From Nonomuraea sp. PA05 (GTDB taxonomy: Bacteria > Actinomycetota > Actinomycetes > Streptosporangiales > Streptosporangiaceae): a DNA stretch of 64,000 nucleotides. Below, in pieces: positions 1-7,788 of this stretch (position 1 is its first letter; every line of letters starts with the position of its first letter). The notes under the pieces are model-generated. The model worked only from the letters and a program-made list of their open reading frames with translations, ran no database searches and was not told where the DNA came from. Location of the stretch: contig NZ_VSEY01000037.1 of NCBI RefSeq assembly GCF_008086045.1, positions 62,001-126,000 on the forward strand. Reading direction: 5' to 3'. The position numbers and the translations under genes are program-made.

Positions 1-1876
1 CACCATCCACGTCGCGCACGCCATGGCCGGCCGGTTCGCCGACGGCGTGCTCTACCTCAACCTGCACGGCTCCACCCCCGGCCTGGACCCGCTGACCCCG
101 GCCCAGGCACTACGCCACCTGCTGCGCTCGCTCGGCCTGGACGGTGCCGCCGTCCCCGCCGACGCCGGCGAGGCCGCCGCCCGCTACCGCTCCCTGACCG
201 CCTCCGCCGACCTGCTGGTCATCCTGGACAACGCCCGCGACGTCCGCCAGATCCGCCCGCTCATCCCGGCCGGCCCTCGCTGCCGCGTCCTGATCACCTG
301 CCGCGACCCGCTGGTCACCCTGGACAACGCCCACCACCTGCACCTGGGCACCCTCACCGGCGCCGAAGCCGTCGCCCTGCTGTCCCGCCTGTCCGGCCCC
401 GACCGGGTCCGCGCCGCCCCCCAGGCCGCCGCCCGCGTCGCCCACCTGTGCGGCGGCTTCCCCCTGGCGCTGCGCATCGTCGGCGCCAGGCTGGCCGCCC
501 GCCCCGACTGGACCCTGCCCGACCTGGAAACCCGGCTGGCCGACGCCACCCGCCGCCTCGACCTCCTGCAATACGCCGACCAGGCGGTCCGCGCCAGCAT
601 CGCGGTCAGCCACCACCACCTGCGCGAAGAACCCGCCGGCCGCGACGCCGCCCACCTGCTGCCGCTGCTCGGCCTGCTCGGCCTGCCCACCCACACCCCG
701 GCCGCCACCGCCGCCCTGACCGGCTGGCCCGCCCACCGCGCCGAAGCCGCCCTGGAACGCCTCCAGGACGCCCGCCTCCTCGAACCCGCCGGCCCCGACC
801 GCTATCGCTTCCACGACCTGGTCGGCCTCTACGCCCGCGAACGCGCCCACCAGGACCTGCCACCGCAACAACAAGCCACCGCCGTCCGCCAAGCCGTCCA
901 CCACTACCTGACCACCCTCTGGCTGGTCGGCACCACACTCAACGACGACCCCGTCCTGCGCTGCCCCGTCGAACTGCCCGCCCATACCTTCCAGAGCACG
1001 GCGGAGGCGGAACGCTGGATCCACGACGAACGCGACAACCTGCTCGTCATCACCCAACAGGCGCTGTCCGGCCCCGACCCGGGCACCGCCATCGGCCTGG
1101 CCATCGGCCTCCACTGGCCCTTCTGCTTCCAGGGCTGGCACACCCAACTGGCCGACCTCTACACACACGCCATCGACCTGGCCGACCGGACCGCCGCCTG
1201 GGAGGACAAGGCGCAACTCCGCAGCTTCCTCGGCTGGGTCCACCGCGACCAGGGCCGCCACGACGCCGCCATCGCAGAGCTTCAGACGGCTCTCGACGAC
1301 TGGGACCGCGCCGGCCTGCCCCGCCGCAAGGTCGGCGTGCTCAACAACCTCGGCGTCATCAGCACGCTCGTCGGCCGTCTCGACGAGGCACTCGGCTACC
1401 TGGAGTCCGGGCTGGACCTCAACGACGACGCCGCCCGCCCGGGAGCCACGGCCACCATCCGCAACAACCGCGTCCACGTCTACTACCGTCAGGGCCGCTT
1501 CGACGAGGCGATCGAGGAGGCCCGCCGGCTCACGGAGCCGGGCTCGAAGGTGGGCGCGCTCGCCGACGCGGGCATCGCACACGGCTCGCTGGGCGACGCC
1601 TACCGCCACGCCGGCCGGCTCGCCGAGGCGGTGGACAGCTACACGACGGCCGTGCGGCTGCTGCACGACTCGGGATACCGGCTGAAGGAGGCCATCTCAC
1701 GCTGGTGGCTCGGCACCGCCCTGCACGACCTCGGACGACACGGCGAGGCCCGGACGCAGTGGGAGGACTCCATCCGCCTCCTGTGTGACGCGCGCCTTCT
1801 CACACCGGGGGAGGCGAACGAGATCCTCGCCCAGGACGTCCCGGACACACCCCAGCCCATCAAGAACATGCTCTGA
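1..1876 (+). CDS. AfsR-like NB-ARC/TPR regulator, 5'-truncated by window edge
   Basis: The frame is already open at base 2, and the first visible residues (TIHVAHAMAGRF) match the stretch that follows the P-loop in AfsR/SARP NTPases. The Walker A motif and any DNA-binding domain therefore lie upstream of the window. Visible are the rest of the NB-ARC module (LVILDNARD near residue 72, GGFPLALRIVG near 158), a winged-helix part (FHDLVGLYARERA near 275) and C-terminal TPRs from about residue 390. Family role: signal-responsive STAND NTPase that controls transcription in antibiotic producers. The full-length relative at 23776-26781 shows the expected architecture. Whether this copy carries an N-terminal SARP domain cannot be seen. 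Confidence 0.85.
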   Translation, partial: TIHVAHAMAGRFADGVLYLNLHGSTPGLDPLTPAQALRHLLRSLGLDGAAVPADAGEAAARYRSLTASADLLVILDNARDVRQIRPLIPAGPRCRVLITCRDPLVTLDNAHHLHLGTLTGAEAVALLSRLSGPDRVRAAPQAAARVAHLCGGFPLALRIVGARLAARPDWTLPDLETRLADATRRLDLLQYADQAVRASIAVSHHHLREEPAGRDAAHLLPLLGLLGLPTHTPAATAALTGWPAHRAEAALERLQDARLLEPAGPDRYRFHDLVGLYARERAHQDLPPQQQATAVRQAVHHYLTTLWLVGTTLNDDPVLRCPVELPAHTFQSTAEAERWIHDERDNLLVITQQALSGPDPGTAIGLAIGLHWPFCFQGWHTQLADLYTHAIDLADRTAAWEDKAQLRSFLGWVHRDQGRHDAAIAELQTALDDWDRAGLPRRKVGVLNNLGVISTLVGRLDEALGYLESGLDLNDDAARPGATATIRNNRVHVYYRQGRFDEAIEEARRLTEPGSKVGALADAGIAHGSLGDAYRHAGRLAEAVDSYTTAVRLLHDSGYRLKEAISRWWLGTALHDLGRHGEARTQWEDSIRLLCDARLLTPGEANEILAQDVPDTPQPIKNML

Positions 1877-1915
1877 CCCGCGTCCCGGCAGCGGGGATTC
1901 GCCCACACTTGTTCT

Positions 1916-2197
1916 GTGACCAGCATCAGCCCCGGCGATATCTACGAAGACTGCGCGTTCCACCCGGTGCTCTGCACCTTCAACGACGGCGATCAGATCC
2001 TGGGGATCTCCCTGATCGACGCCTCCATGCCGCGCGCTTGCTCGATCGGCTTCTGCGCGGTGGTGAAACTGTCCATCGAGGACGTCATCGCCGCGCGTAC
2101 CGACTGGCCCGCCTACCTCGCTCGACGCAAGGCCGAATATGACGAGCAGAGCATTCCGCAGCCTGACGAAGCGCGCGTGGAGCAGCGGGCAGACTGA
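1916..2197 (+). CDS. Small conserved actinobacterial hypothetical protein
   Basis: 93 residues from a GTG start 39 bp after the preceding gene. The core has the pattern GDIYEDCAFHPVLC ... GISLIDASMPRACSIGFCAVVKL, which I recall from small actinomycete proteins of unknown function. Four cysteines (around residues 14, 20, 42 and 47) might bind metal, but the spacing is not a classical zinc ribbon. There is no signal peptide or membrane segment. It could be co-transcribed with the AfsR-like gene. Function unknown; homology is from memory only. Confidence 0.6.
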   Translation: MTSISPGDIYEDCAFHPVLCTFNDGDQILGISLIDASMPRACSIGFCAVVKLSIEDVIAARTDWPAYLARRKAEYDEQSIPQPDEARVEQRAD

Positions 2198-2420
2198 CGC
2201 GACCCTCCCCGCGAACAGGAGCGCCCTCCTGACGCGATGAGCGCGGCGGGCTTGGCGAGGCGGACCGCGTGCTCTGAGTCCTCACCGAAATGCCCGCCGA
2301 TCGTCAACGCGGGGGATGCGAACGGCTGGCGGAATCGGAATCAGGTCGACGGGGCGCTCTGCAGGCCAGGGGATGAGCCTCCGTAGAGGCCGGCTGAGAC
2401 CCAAACTGAGACCCGACATA

Positions 2421-2458
2421 GCGAAAGGGGCCGACTGGGTATGGTCGGCCCCTTCGCG
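2421..2458 (-). terminator. Perfect 15-bp hairpin, candidate terminator beyond tRNA-Ser
   Basis: Arms GCGAAAGGGGCCGAC (2421-2435) and its exact reverse complement (2444-2458) enclose an 8-nt loop. It lies 20 bp past the 3' end of the tRNA on its strand. There is no T-run on either side, so termination is inferred from stem strength and position only. Confidence 0.5.
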
Positions 2459-2478
2459 TTTACTGCCTCAACCAGGCG

Positions 2479-2563
2479 CGGAGGATAGGGGATTTGAACC
2501 CCTGATAGGTTGCCCTATACACGCTTTCCAAGCGTGCGCCCTCGGCCACTAGGCGAATCCTCC
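2479..2563 (-). tRNA. tRNA-Ser(GGA)
   Basis: On the minus strand an 85-nt class II tRNA folds with acceptor arm GGAGGAT/ATCCTCC, anticodon stem CACGC/GCGTG around loop TTGGAAA (anticodon GGA), a long variable arm typical of tRNA-Ser, and a T-arm with GGTTCAAATCC. The discriminator base is G. CCA is not encoded, as is usual in actinobacteria. Confidence 0.95.
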
Positions 2564-2662
2564 GCCGACGAGCTTACCGGACTTCTCAGGGTGCGCAGAC
2601 CATGTTTTCCGCGCGGGCTTTCGCGGGGTGGAGCGAGCACTGCGGCGTACGGCTAGACTGTC

Positions 2663-2757
2663 CAGGGACCCCTCGCGCGGCGTCATCCTGTGAACCTCCC
2701 CAGGGCCGGAAGGCAGCAAGGATAAGCGGGCTCTGGCGGGTGTGCGGGGGGTCTCTT
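2663..2757 (+). ncRNA. ffs: Signal recognition particle 4.5S RNA (small bacterial type)
   Basis: The hallmark apical loop is present around 2691-2726: GTGAACCTCCCCAGG, then GCCGGAAGGCAGCAAGG and ATAAGC, which include the asymmetric loop that binds Ffh. The outer ends pair, AGGGACCCCTCGCGC with the GTGCGGGGGGTCTCT stretch near 2740-2755. A TAGACT -10-like hexamer lies at 2654-2659, just upstream. Position directly before dnaX is the conserved actinobacterial location. Ends are estimated from base pairing. Confidence 0.9.
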
Positions 2758-2790
2758 CGTTGAGAGCCCCCTCGCAGGCGGGATGGTCGT

Positions 2791-5343
2791 ATGAGCCTTG
2801 CGCTTTACCGCAAGTACCGACCCGGGACCTTCGCCGAGGTCAAGGGTCAGGAACACGTCACCGATCCGCTGAGACAAGCGTTGCGAACGGGCCGAATCAA
2901 CCACGCCTACCTGTTCAGCGGTCCCCGCGGATGTGGCAAGACCTCCAGCGCCCGCATCCTGGCGCGTTCTCTCAACTGTGAGCAGGGGCCCACGCCCGAC
3001 CCGTGCGGTGAGTGCGAGTCGTGTGTCGCGCTGGCGCCCACCGGGCCCGGCCACCTCGATGTGATCGAGATCGACGCCGCGTCCCACGGTGGTGTGGACG
3101 ACGCGCGTGACCTGCGTGAGCGGGCCTTCTTCGCGCCTGTGTCGGCGCGCTACAAGATCTACATCATCGACGAGGCGCACATGGTGACCCGCGAGGGTTT
3201 CAACGCGCTGCTCAAGCTCGTCGAGGAGCCCCCGCCGCACCTGAAGTTCATCTTCGCGACGACGGAGCCGGAAAAGGTCATCGGCACCATCAAGTCGCGC
3301 ACGCACCACTACCCGTTCCGGCTGATGCCGCCCGCGACGCTCAAGGCGCTACTGGAGGAGATCCTCACCTCCGAGAGCGTGCCTTTCGAGCCGGCCGCGC
3401 TGCCCCTGGTCGTACGTGCCGGGGCCGGGTCCGCGCGTGACTCGCTGTCGATCCTCGACCAGCTCCTCGCCGGGGCGGAAGAGGACGGCATCACCTACGC
3501 CAAGGCCGTCTCCCTGCTCGGCTACACCGACGGCGACCTGCTCGACGAGGTCGTCAACGCGTTCGCGGCCAAGGACGGCGGGCAGGTGTTCCACACGGTC
3601 AACCGGGTGATCGAGGGTGGTCACGACCCGCGCCGGTTCGCGTCCGATCTGCTCGAACGCTTCCGTGACCTGGTGATTCTGGCGAACGTGCCCGAGGCGG
3701 CGTCGAGTGGCCTGCTCGATCGTCCCGCCGATGAGCTGGAGCGGCTGGTTCAGCAGGCCGCCTCCATGGGGCCCGCCGAGCTGACGCGGGCCGCCGAGGT
3801 GTTCAACGCCGGGCTCACCGAGATGCGCGGCGCCACGTCGCCGCGGCTGTTGCTGGAGCTGATGTGTGCGCGCGTCCTGCTGCCTGGTGCGGCGCAGGGG
3901 GAGGCGGCGCTGCTGGCTCGGCTCGAACGTCTTGAGCGGGGTGGCGCCGTCGCGCAGATGGCCGCCCGTGCGGCTGTCCCCTCCGGGGCGTCCGTCCCCT
4001 CCGGGGCGTCCGTCCACTCCAGTGCGTCCGTTTCCTCCTCCGGGCGTGCGCCGGTGGGGCTTGGGACGGTGAGCGGGGTGGGGGCGCAGGTCGCCGCCGG
4101 TGGGCATGGCGCCGCTGCTGGCGGGCCCGGTGTCGCGGCGGGTGGGCATGGCGCCCCGACGGGTGGGAATGGCGCGCCGGCGGCGGCTCCGGTCGCCGGT
4201 CCTGCCACTGGGACTGCCGCTGGTCCCGCCGGGGGGCCCGGTGGGGGTGTCGGTGGAGGCGCCGTTGCGGGGCCGGGGCAGGCCGGGGCGGCTGATGACG
4301 TCGCGTCCGCCTCCACGGGTGGGGGCAGGGACGACTGGCCGGAGCCCGTGCGTCCTGGCGCCGTGGCGGCCACGCCTGCTCCGCCCCCGGCGCAGGCCGC
4401 CGCGCCCGCCGGTGGTGGCGGGGCTCCGGTGGCCGGGGGAGCGGGGGCCGTGCAGTCGCAGTGGGCCGCCGTGCTGGCCGCGCTCAAGCAGCGCAGCATC
4501 GTCGTCTGGGCGAACGTGAGCACCAACGCCCAGGTGGTGGGCGTCGAAGGCAACCTGGTCACGCTCGGGTTCAGCCAGGTCGGCGCGATGAAGAACTTCA
4601 CCGGTGGCGGCAAGGACGTCGTGGTGGCCGGCGTGCTGGGCGAGGTGCTCGGCGGGAACTGGCGGGTCGAGGCGGTCGTCGGTGGCTCTCCGGCTCCTCG
4701 TGGTCCGGCGCGCTCACCGGCACAAGGCGGCGCTCCGGCCGCATCGCCCCAGGGCGCCGCACCCTCTCACGGCGGGGGCGCGCCGTCCCCCGCGGGTGGC
4801 TCGCAGGGGGTGTCCGGGCCGCAGGTGGCGGCTCAGGGCGTGCCGGCTCCTCAAGGCGGTCAGGCCGCGGGGGGCTCTCAGGGGCGTACGGCCTCGCATG
4901 GGGCTTCTCACGAGGACCGGGGCGGCCAGGAGGCCGACCACCCTCCGGCCGGCGCGCCGGGACACCAGACCACCGACGAGTCCTGGCCCGACGCTCCCGA
5001 CGACTTCGGCCCTGGCTCCCCGCCCAGCCCCGACCCCACCCGGACGGTCGCCGCGGCCCAGCACGCTGGTGGCGCTCCGGCGGGTGGCGGGCAGACCGGG
5101 GCGGGTCTGGCGGCGGCGCGGTCGGCGGCCAAGGCGGCGGCGCAGTCGGGGCCGCGGGTTCCGGCCGCTCGTAGCGGGGCCCCTGCCTGGCCGGACGCGA
5201 TTCCCGGACGTGACAAGGGTCCTGAGAACGACGAGGTGGACCCGCTGAATGACGCCGATGCCGATGTGGACGCCGTCTCGGGCATGGCGCTGCTGGAACG
5301 GGAGCTCGGCGCCAAGGTGATCGGCGAGATCGACCACACCTGA
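2791..5343 (+). CDS. dnaX: DNA polymerase III subunit gamma/tau
   Basis: Clamp-loader AAA+ ATPase of the replisome. From residue 1 the sequence MSLALYRKYRPGTF is the canonical DnaX N-terminus. Walker A GPRGCGKT is at 44-51, zinc-binding cysteines at 63, 72, 75 and 78, DEAH at 127-130 and the sensor-1 region FATTEP near 155-160. Domain III follows to about residue 370. Residues 390-550 and 640-800 are Gly/Ala/Pro/Gln-rich low complexity, around a tau-like segment near 555-630 (WAAVLAALKQRS). No A AAA AAG slippery heptamer was seen, so only the 850-aa form is supported. The gene follows the SRP RNA, and its 3' end has been tandemly duplicated. Confidence 0.97.
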   Translation: MSLALYRKYRPGTFAEVKGQEHVTDPLRQALRTGRINHAYLFSGPRGCGKTSSARILARSLNCEQGPTPDPCGECESCVALAPTGPGHLDVIEIDAASHGGVDDARDLRERAFFAPVSARYKIYIIDEAHMVTREGFNALLKLVEEPPPHLKFIFATTEPEKVIGTIKSRTHHYPFRLMPPATLKALLEEILTSESVPFEPAALPLVVRAGAGSARDSLSILDQLLAGAEEDGITYAKAVSLLGYTDGDLLDEVVNAFAAKDGGQVFHTVNRVIEGGHDPRRFASDLLERFRDLVILANVPEAASSGLLDRPADELERLVQQAASMGPAELTRAAEVFNAGLTEMRGATSPRLLLELMCARVLLPGAAQGEAALLARLERLERGGAVAQMAARAAVPSGASVPSGASVHSSASVSSSGRAPVGLGTVSGVGAQVAAGGHGAAAGGPGVAAGGHGAPTGGNGAPAAAPVAGPATGTAAGPAGGPGGGVGGGAVAGPGQAGAADDVASASTGGGRDDWPEPVRPGAVAATPAPPPAQAAAPAGGGGAPVAGGAGAVQSQWAAVLAALKQRSIVVWANVSTNAQVVGVEGNLVTLGFSQVGAMKNFTGGGKDVVVAGVLGEVLGGNWRVEAVVGGSPAPRGPARSPAQGGAPAASPQGAAPSHGGGAPSPAGGSQGVSGPQVAAQGVPAPQGGQAAGGSQGRTASHGASHEDRGGQEADHPPAGAPGHQTTDESWPDAPDDFGPGSPPSPDPTRTVAAAQHAGGAPAGGGQTGAGLAAARSAAKAAAQSGPRVPAARSGAPAWPDAIPGRDKGPENDEVDPLNDADADVDAVSGMALLERELGAKVIGEIDHT
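3976..4029 (+). repeat. 18-bp in-frame tandem repeat in dnaX linker
   Basis: Two identical 18-bp units GTCCCCTCCGGGGCGTCC (3976-3993, 3994-4011) and a diverged third (4012-4029) encode VPSGAS, VPSGAS and VHSSAS. This is slippage-type expansion in the disordered linker of DnaX. Each unit contains the palindromic core CCCCTCCGGGG. Confidence 0.85.
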
Positions 5344-5362
5344 TCGGCGAGATGACCACACC
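5318..5362 (+). repeat. Tandem duplication of the dnaX 3' end including its stop
   Basis: The last 23 bp before the stop (5318-5340) recur at 5341-5362 with one C deleted. The second copy starts with the TGA that ends dnaX. It abuts the 25-bp repeat array, so the whole 3' end appears to have grown by slippage. Confidence 0.85.
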
Positions 5363-5511
5363 TGGTCGGTCGGCGTCCCAAAGAGCCTGATGGGCCGGCG
5401 CCCGAGAGAGCCGGGTCGGTCGGTGCCCGAAGGGGCCGGGTCGGTCGGCGTCCGGAAGGGCCGGGTCGGTCGGCGTCCGGAAGAGCCTGATCGGTCGGCG
5501 TCCGGAAGAGC
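5362..5511. repeat. Six tandem 25-bp repeats between convergent genes
   Basis: Units begin at 5362, 5387, 5412, 5437, 5462 and 5487. The consensus is CNGGTCGGTCGGCGTCCGGA followed by AGAGC. Copies 4 to 6 differ at only a few bases, while the first two are more diverged. There are no spacers, so it is not a CRISPR. It fills the gap between dnaX and the convergent GAF regulator, and looks like a minisatellite (VNTR). Confidence 0.9.
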
Positions 5512-5516
5512 GACGG

Positions 5517-6980
5517 TCAGAACAGCAGGCGGGAGCGGGCGGCGACCGAGCGGAGGTCGCCGGCCGGAAGGGCGGCCAGCCGCTCCAGCACCTCGTAGTC
5601 GTCCCGCCCGTTGCAGGTCTGCGCATACACCCACAACTCGTCCGGCCCCCCGCGCCGCAGCAGGAACGCCCGCACCTGAGCCTCCAGCTCGTCCCGTTCG
5701 CGCCGGATCTCGGGCGACTCCGACCGGGGCAGGAGCGGCCCCGGGTAAGCCCGGGCCAGCCCGGCGGGGTTGTCGGAGGTGAGGAGGCGGCGCACCTTCA
5801 TGAAGTCCGCCTCCACCGGGCAGGCCAGCCGGTAGGGCTTGGCGGCGATGGCCTCCCCGAGTTGCCCTCGCAGCCGGTGGATCTCGGCGCGGATGGTGAC
5901 CGGGTTGCCGGCGTCCCCGTACAGGTGGAACGAGAGTTGTTCGGCGGTGAGGCCGTGCGGGTGGAGGGTGAGGAGGGCGAGTATCTCGGCGTGGCGCAGC
6001 GACAGGGGGCGTTCGTCGTCGCCGATGGCGGCGGTGGGGTTGCCTTCGCCGAGGAGTGACAGGGTCAGGCTGGGCGGGGCGGCGGTCGGGGTGGGGCGCA
6101 GGAGGTAGCCGTCGGCGAAGGGTTCGAGGAGGGCGGCGGTGCCGTCCCTGAGTGGCAGGCGCCGGCCTGAGCGCTCGGTGACGGGGAGGAACGGGCCGCC
6201 GAGGTGGACGCGTTCGCCGAGGTCGCCTGCCGGGTCGCCGGAGATGACGCGGCCGGTGGACGACAGCAGGATGCCTGGCCTGCCGCGCAGGGCTTCGTAC
6301 CGGCGGCGGAGCCGTTCGTCGCGCTCGTGCATGCGCAGGGCGAGCTGGGTCTCGGCGAGTTTGGCGGTGGCGGCCACCAGGGCGACGGTGGCGGGGTGCA
6401 GGGTGCGGGCGGTGCCGCTGACGTCGACGCAGCCGATGACGCGTCCGGAGTCGGGGTCGGTGATGGGGGCGGCGCTGCACGACCAGATGTGCAGCACCCG
6501 CATCAGGTGTTCCTCCGAGTACACGTGCACGGGCCGGCCGGTGGCCAGGGCGGTGCCGATGCCGTTGGTGCCGACGTTCTGCTCGCCCCATTGGTGTCCG
6601 GCGGCCAGGCCGATGTGGTCGGCGCTGGACAGGACCGCGTGGTTGCCTTCGCGCCACAGAACCCGTCCGTCACCGTCTGTCACGATCATGATGTGACCGG
6701 CCTCGTCGGCCAGGCCGGAGAGTGTCTGGGCGAGCAGGGGCAGCAGGGGCTGGAGGGGGTGGGCGGCGCGGATGTCCCTGATGGAGGCGGGGTCGCAGAC
6801 GAGGGGGGCGCTCTTGCCCTCCGGGTCGATCCCGGCGTCCAGCGAACGCCGCCACGATGCCTTGATCAGGTGGCGGGGCGACTCCGGCCAGGCCCGACCT
6901 GTCGCTACGGCGCCTGTCGCTACGGTTTCGTGTGCTCCGCGTAGAAGACGGGAGTACGCATCGAGATGGGCGTAACTCAT
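5517..6980 (-). CDS. GAF-domain transcriptional regulator (AcoR-like N-terminus)
   Basis: 487 residues. The start ATG is preceded by GGAG at 8 nt. The N-terminal region (about 30-220) matches the sensory part of AcoR-type activators, with WGEQNVGTNGIGTAL and HVYSEEH followed by the GAF core ITDPDSGRVIGCVDVSG. There is no sigma-54 AAA+ domain. Instead, residues about 330-400 form a winged helix (LSLRHAEILALLTLHPHGLTAEQLS). In other actinomycetes, as I recall, such proteins often sit next to an aldehyde or alcohol dehydrogenase gene. None is here, so the target is unknown. It is convergent with dnaX. Confidence 0.8.
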   Translation of the reverse strand: MSYAHLDAYSRLLRGAHETVATGAVATGRAWPESPRHLIKASWRRSLDAGIDPEGKSAPLVCDPASIRDIRAAHPLQPLLPLLAQTLSGLADEAGHIMIVTDGDGRVLWREGNHAVLSSADHIGLAAGHQWGEQNVGTNGIGTALATGRPVHVYSEEHLMRVLHIWSCSAAPITDPDSGRVIGCVDVSGTARTLHPATVALVAATAKLAETQLALRMHERDERLRRRYEALRGRPGILLSSTGRVISGDPAGDLGERVHLGGPFLPVTERSGRRLPLRDGTAALLEPFADGYLLRPTPTAAPPSLTLSLLGEGNPTAAIGDDERPLSLRHAEILALLTLHPHGLTAEQLSFHLYGDAGNPVTIRAEIHRLRGQLGEAIAAKPYRLACPVEADFMKVRRLLTSDNPAGLARAYPGPLLPRSESPEIRRERDELEAQVRAFLLRRGGPDELWVYAQTCNGRDDYEVLERLAALPAGDLRSVAARSRLLF

Positions 6981-7432
6981 CGGTCACTCCAAGTAGTCAA
7001 TTAGAGCATCCGTCGTGTACCCCGCTCAGCGCAACCCGTTCAGGGGGATTGCAGAGGGTGATTGAATGAACGCAACGTGTGTGCAACCCTCCTCCACGTA
7101 CGTTCTTGACCAACGCGTCGGCGTGGTGCGGCCGCTCCGCCGACGTGATGGCCGGGTCTCGGACACTGGAGGGGGGCCGAGACCCGGCCAAAACACACCG
7201 ACGCTCGATAAACCGTGACAAAGGGATACCGAGACGCGGGTTCGGTGCAAACACGTACACGAGGCCAGGTCAGGGTGGCGGTTCCCGGCCGGAAACGCCC
7301 GCCTGGAAGCGAGATGGATGTCGCGCACGAAGATCTGGGGGGAAACGGGGAAGCTCCCCCAGTACAGGACTTCCGCCAAACCCCGTAGGCTCGTGGCAGT
7401 CAAGAACGCGGAGCCACGAGGAGCGCACGACG
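6981..7432. other. Gene-free block with four strong hairpins
   Basis: 452 bp between the divergent GAF regulator and ybaB without a convincing gene. Hairpins: CGTCGGCG/CGCCGACG (7116-7123, 7138-7145); a perfect 14-bp stem TGGCCGGGTCTCGG with its complement (7149-7162, 7177-7190); an imperfect stem around 7281-7305; and CTGGGGG/CCCCCAG (7335-7341, 7356-7362). A TAGGCT -10-like hexamer at 7386-7391 could serve ybaB. This could be a structured leader or a small RNA; no known family was recognised. Confidence 0.5.
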
Positions 7433-7786
7433 GTGAACCCAGGGGATGTCAACCTGCAGCAGCTGCTGGAGCAGGCACAGCTCATGCAGCAGCAGCTTGT
7501 GAGCGCCCAGCAGGAGCTCAACGACGCGCAGATCGAGGGCTCATCCGGTGGTGGCCTGGTCACGGCCGTCGTCAACGGCTCCGGCGAGCTGCTCGAGCTC
7601 AAGATCGACCCGAGCGTGATCGACGCGGGCGACGCGCAGGACACCGCCGACACGATCGCCGACCTGGTGATCGCGGCCGTCCGCGACGCCGTCCGTGCGG
7701 CCGCCGACCTTCAGCAGGAGAAGCTCGGCCCGCTGGCCCAGGGGCTGGGTGGCGGCCCAGGCCTCGGACAGTTGCCAGGGTTCTAG
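7433..7786 (+). CDS. ybaB: YbaB/EbfC nucleoid-associated protein
   Basis: 117 residues from a GTG that follows GAGGAG. An open frame continues upstream, but family similarity begins only here (NLQQLLEQAQLMQQQLVSAQ). The YbaB fold is clear: an N-terminal helix that dimerises, GGGLVTAVVNGSGELLELKIDP, and the C-terminal KLGPLAQGLGG tail typical of actinobacteria. It binds DNA as a dimer with little sequence preference. It stands 2 bp before recR, the pairing found in most bacteria, which suggests a shared transcript and a link to recombinational repair. Confidence 0.93.
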   Translation: MNPGDVNLQQLLEQAQLMQQQLVSAQQELNDAQIEGSSGGGLVTAVVNGSGELLELKIDPSVIDAGDAQDTADTIADLVIAAVRDAVRAAADLQQEKLGPLAQGLGGGPGLGQLPGF

Positions 7787-7788
7787 GC

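Noticed and set aside
2663..2757. Riboswitch or tmRNA upstream of dnaX
   Set aside because: The GTGAACCTCCCC...GGCAGCAAGG loop and terminal stem match the 4.5S SRP RNA, and nothing resembles tmRNA.
2791..5343. Programmed frameshift producing a gamma form of DnaX
   Set aside because: No A AAA AAG-type slippery site was seen in the GC-rich gene.
5362..5511. CRISPR array
   Set aside because: Six direct repeats of 25 bp are contiguous, with no unique spacers and no cas genes.
4714..6657. 647-codon minus-strand frame over dnaX and the GAF regulator
   Set aside because: It crosses the tandem repeats and runs antisense to dnaX; Arg/Pro-rich without motifs. The real GAF frame is the one at 5517-6980.
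7066..7218. 50-codon ORF (MNATCVQPSS...) in the gene-free block, with GAGGG ahead of its ATG
   Set aside because: Composition is not typical of the local genes, it overlaps two strong hairpins, and no recognisable motif or likely partner was seen; kept as noise.
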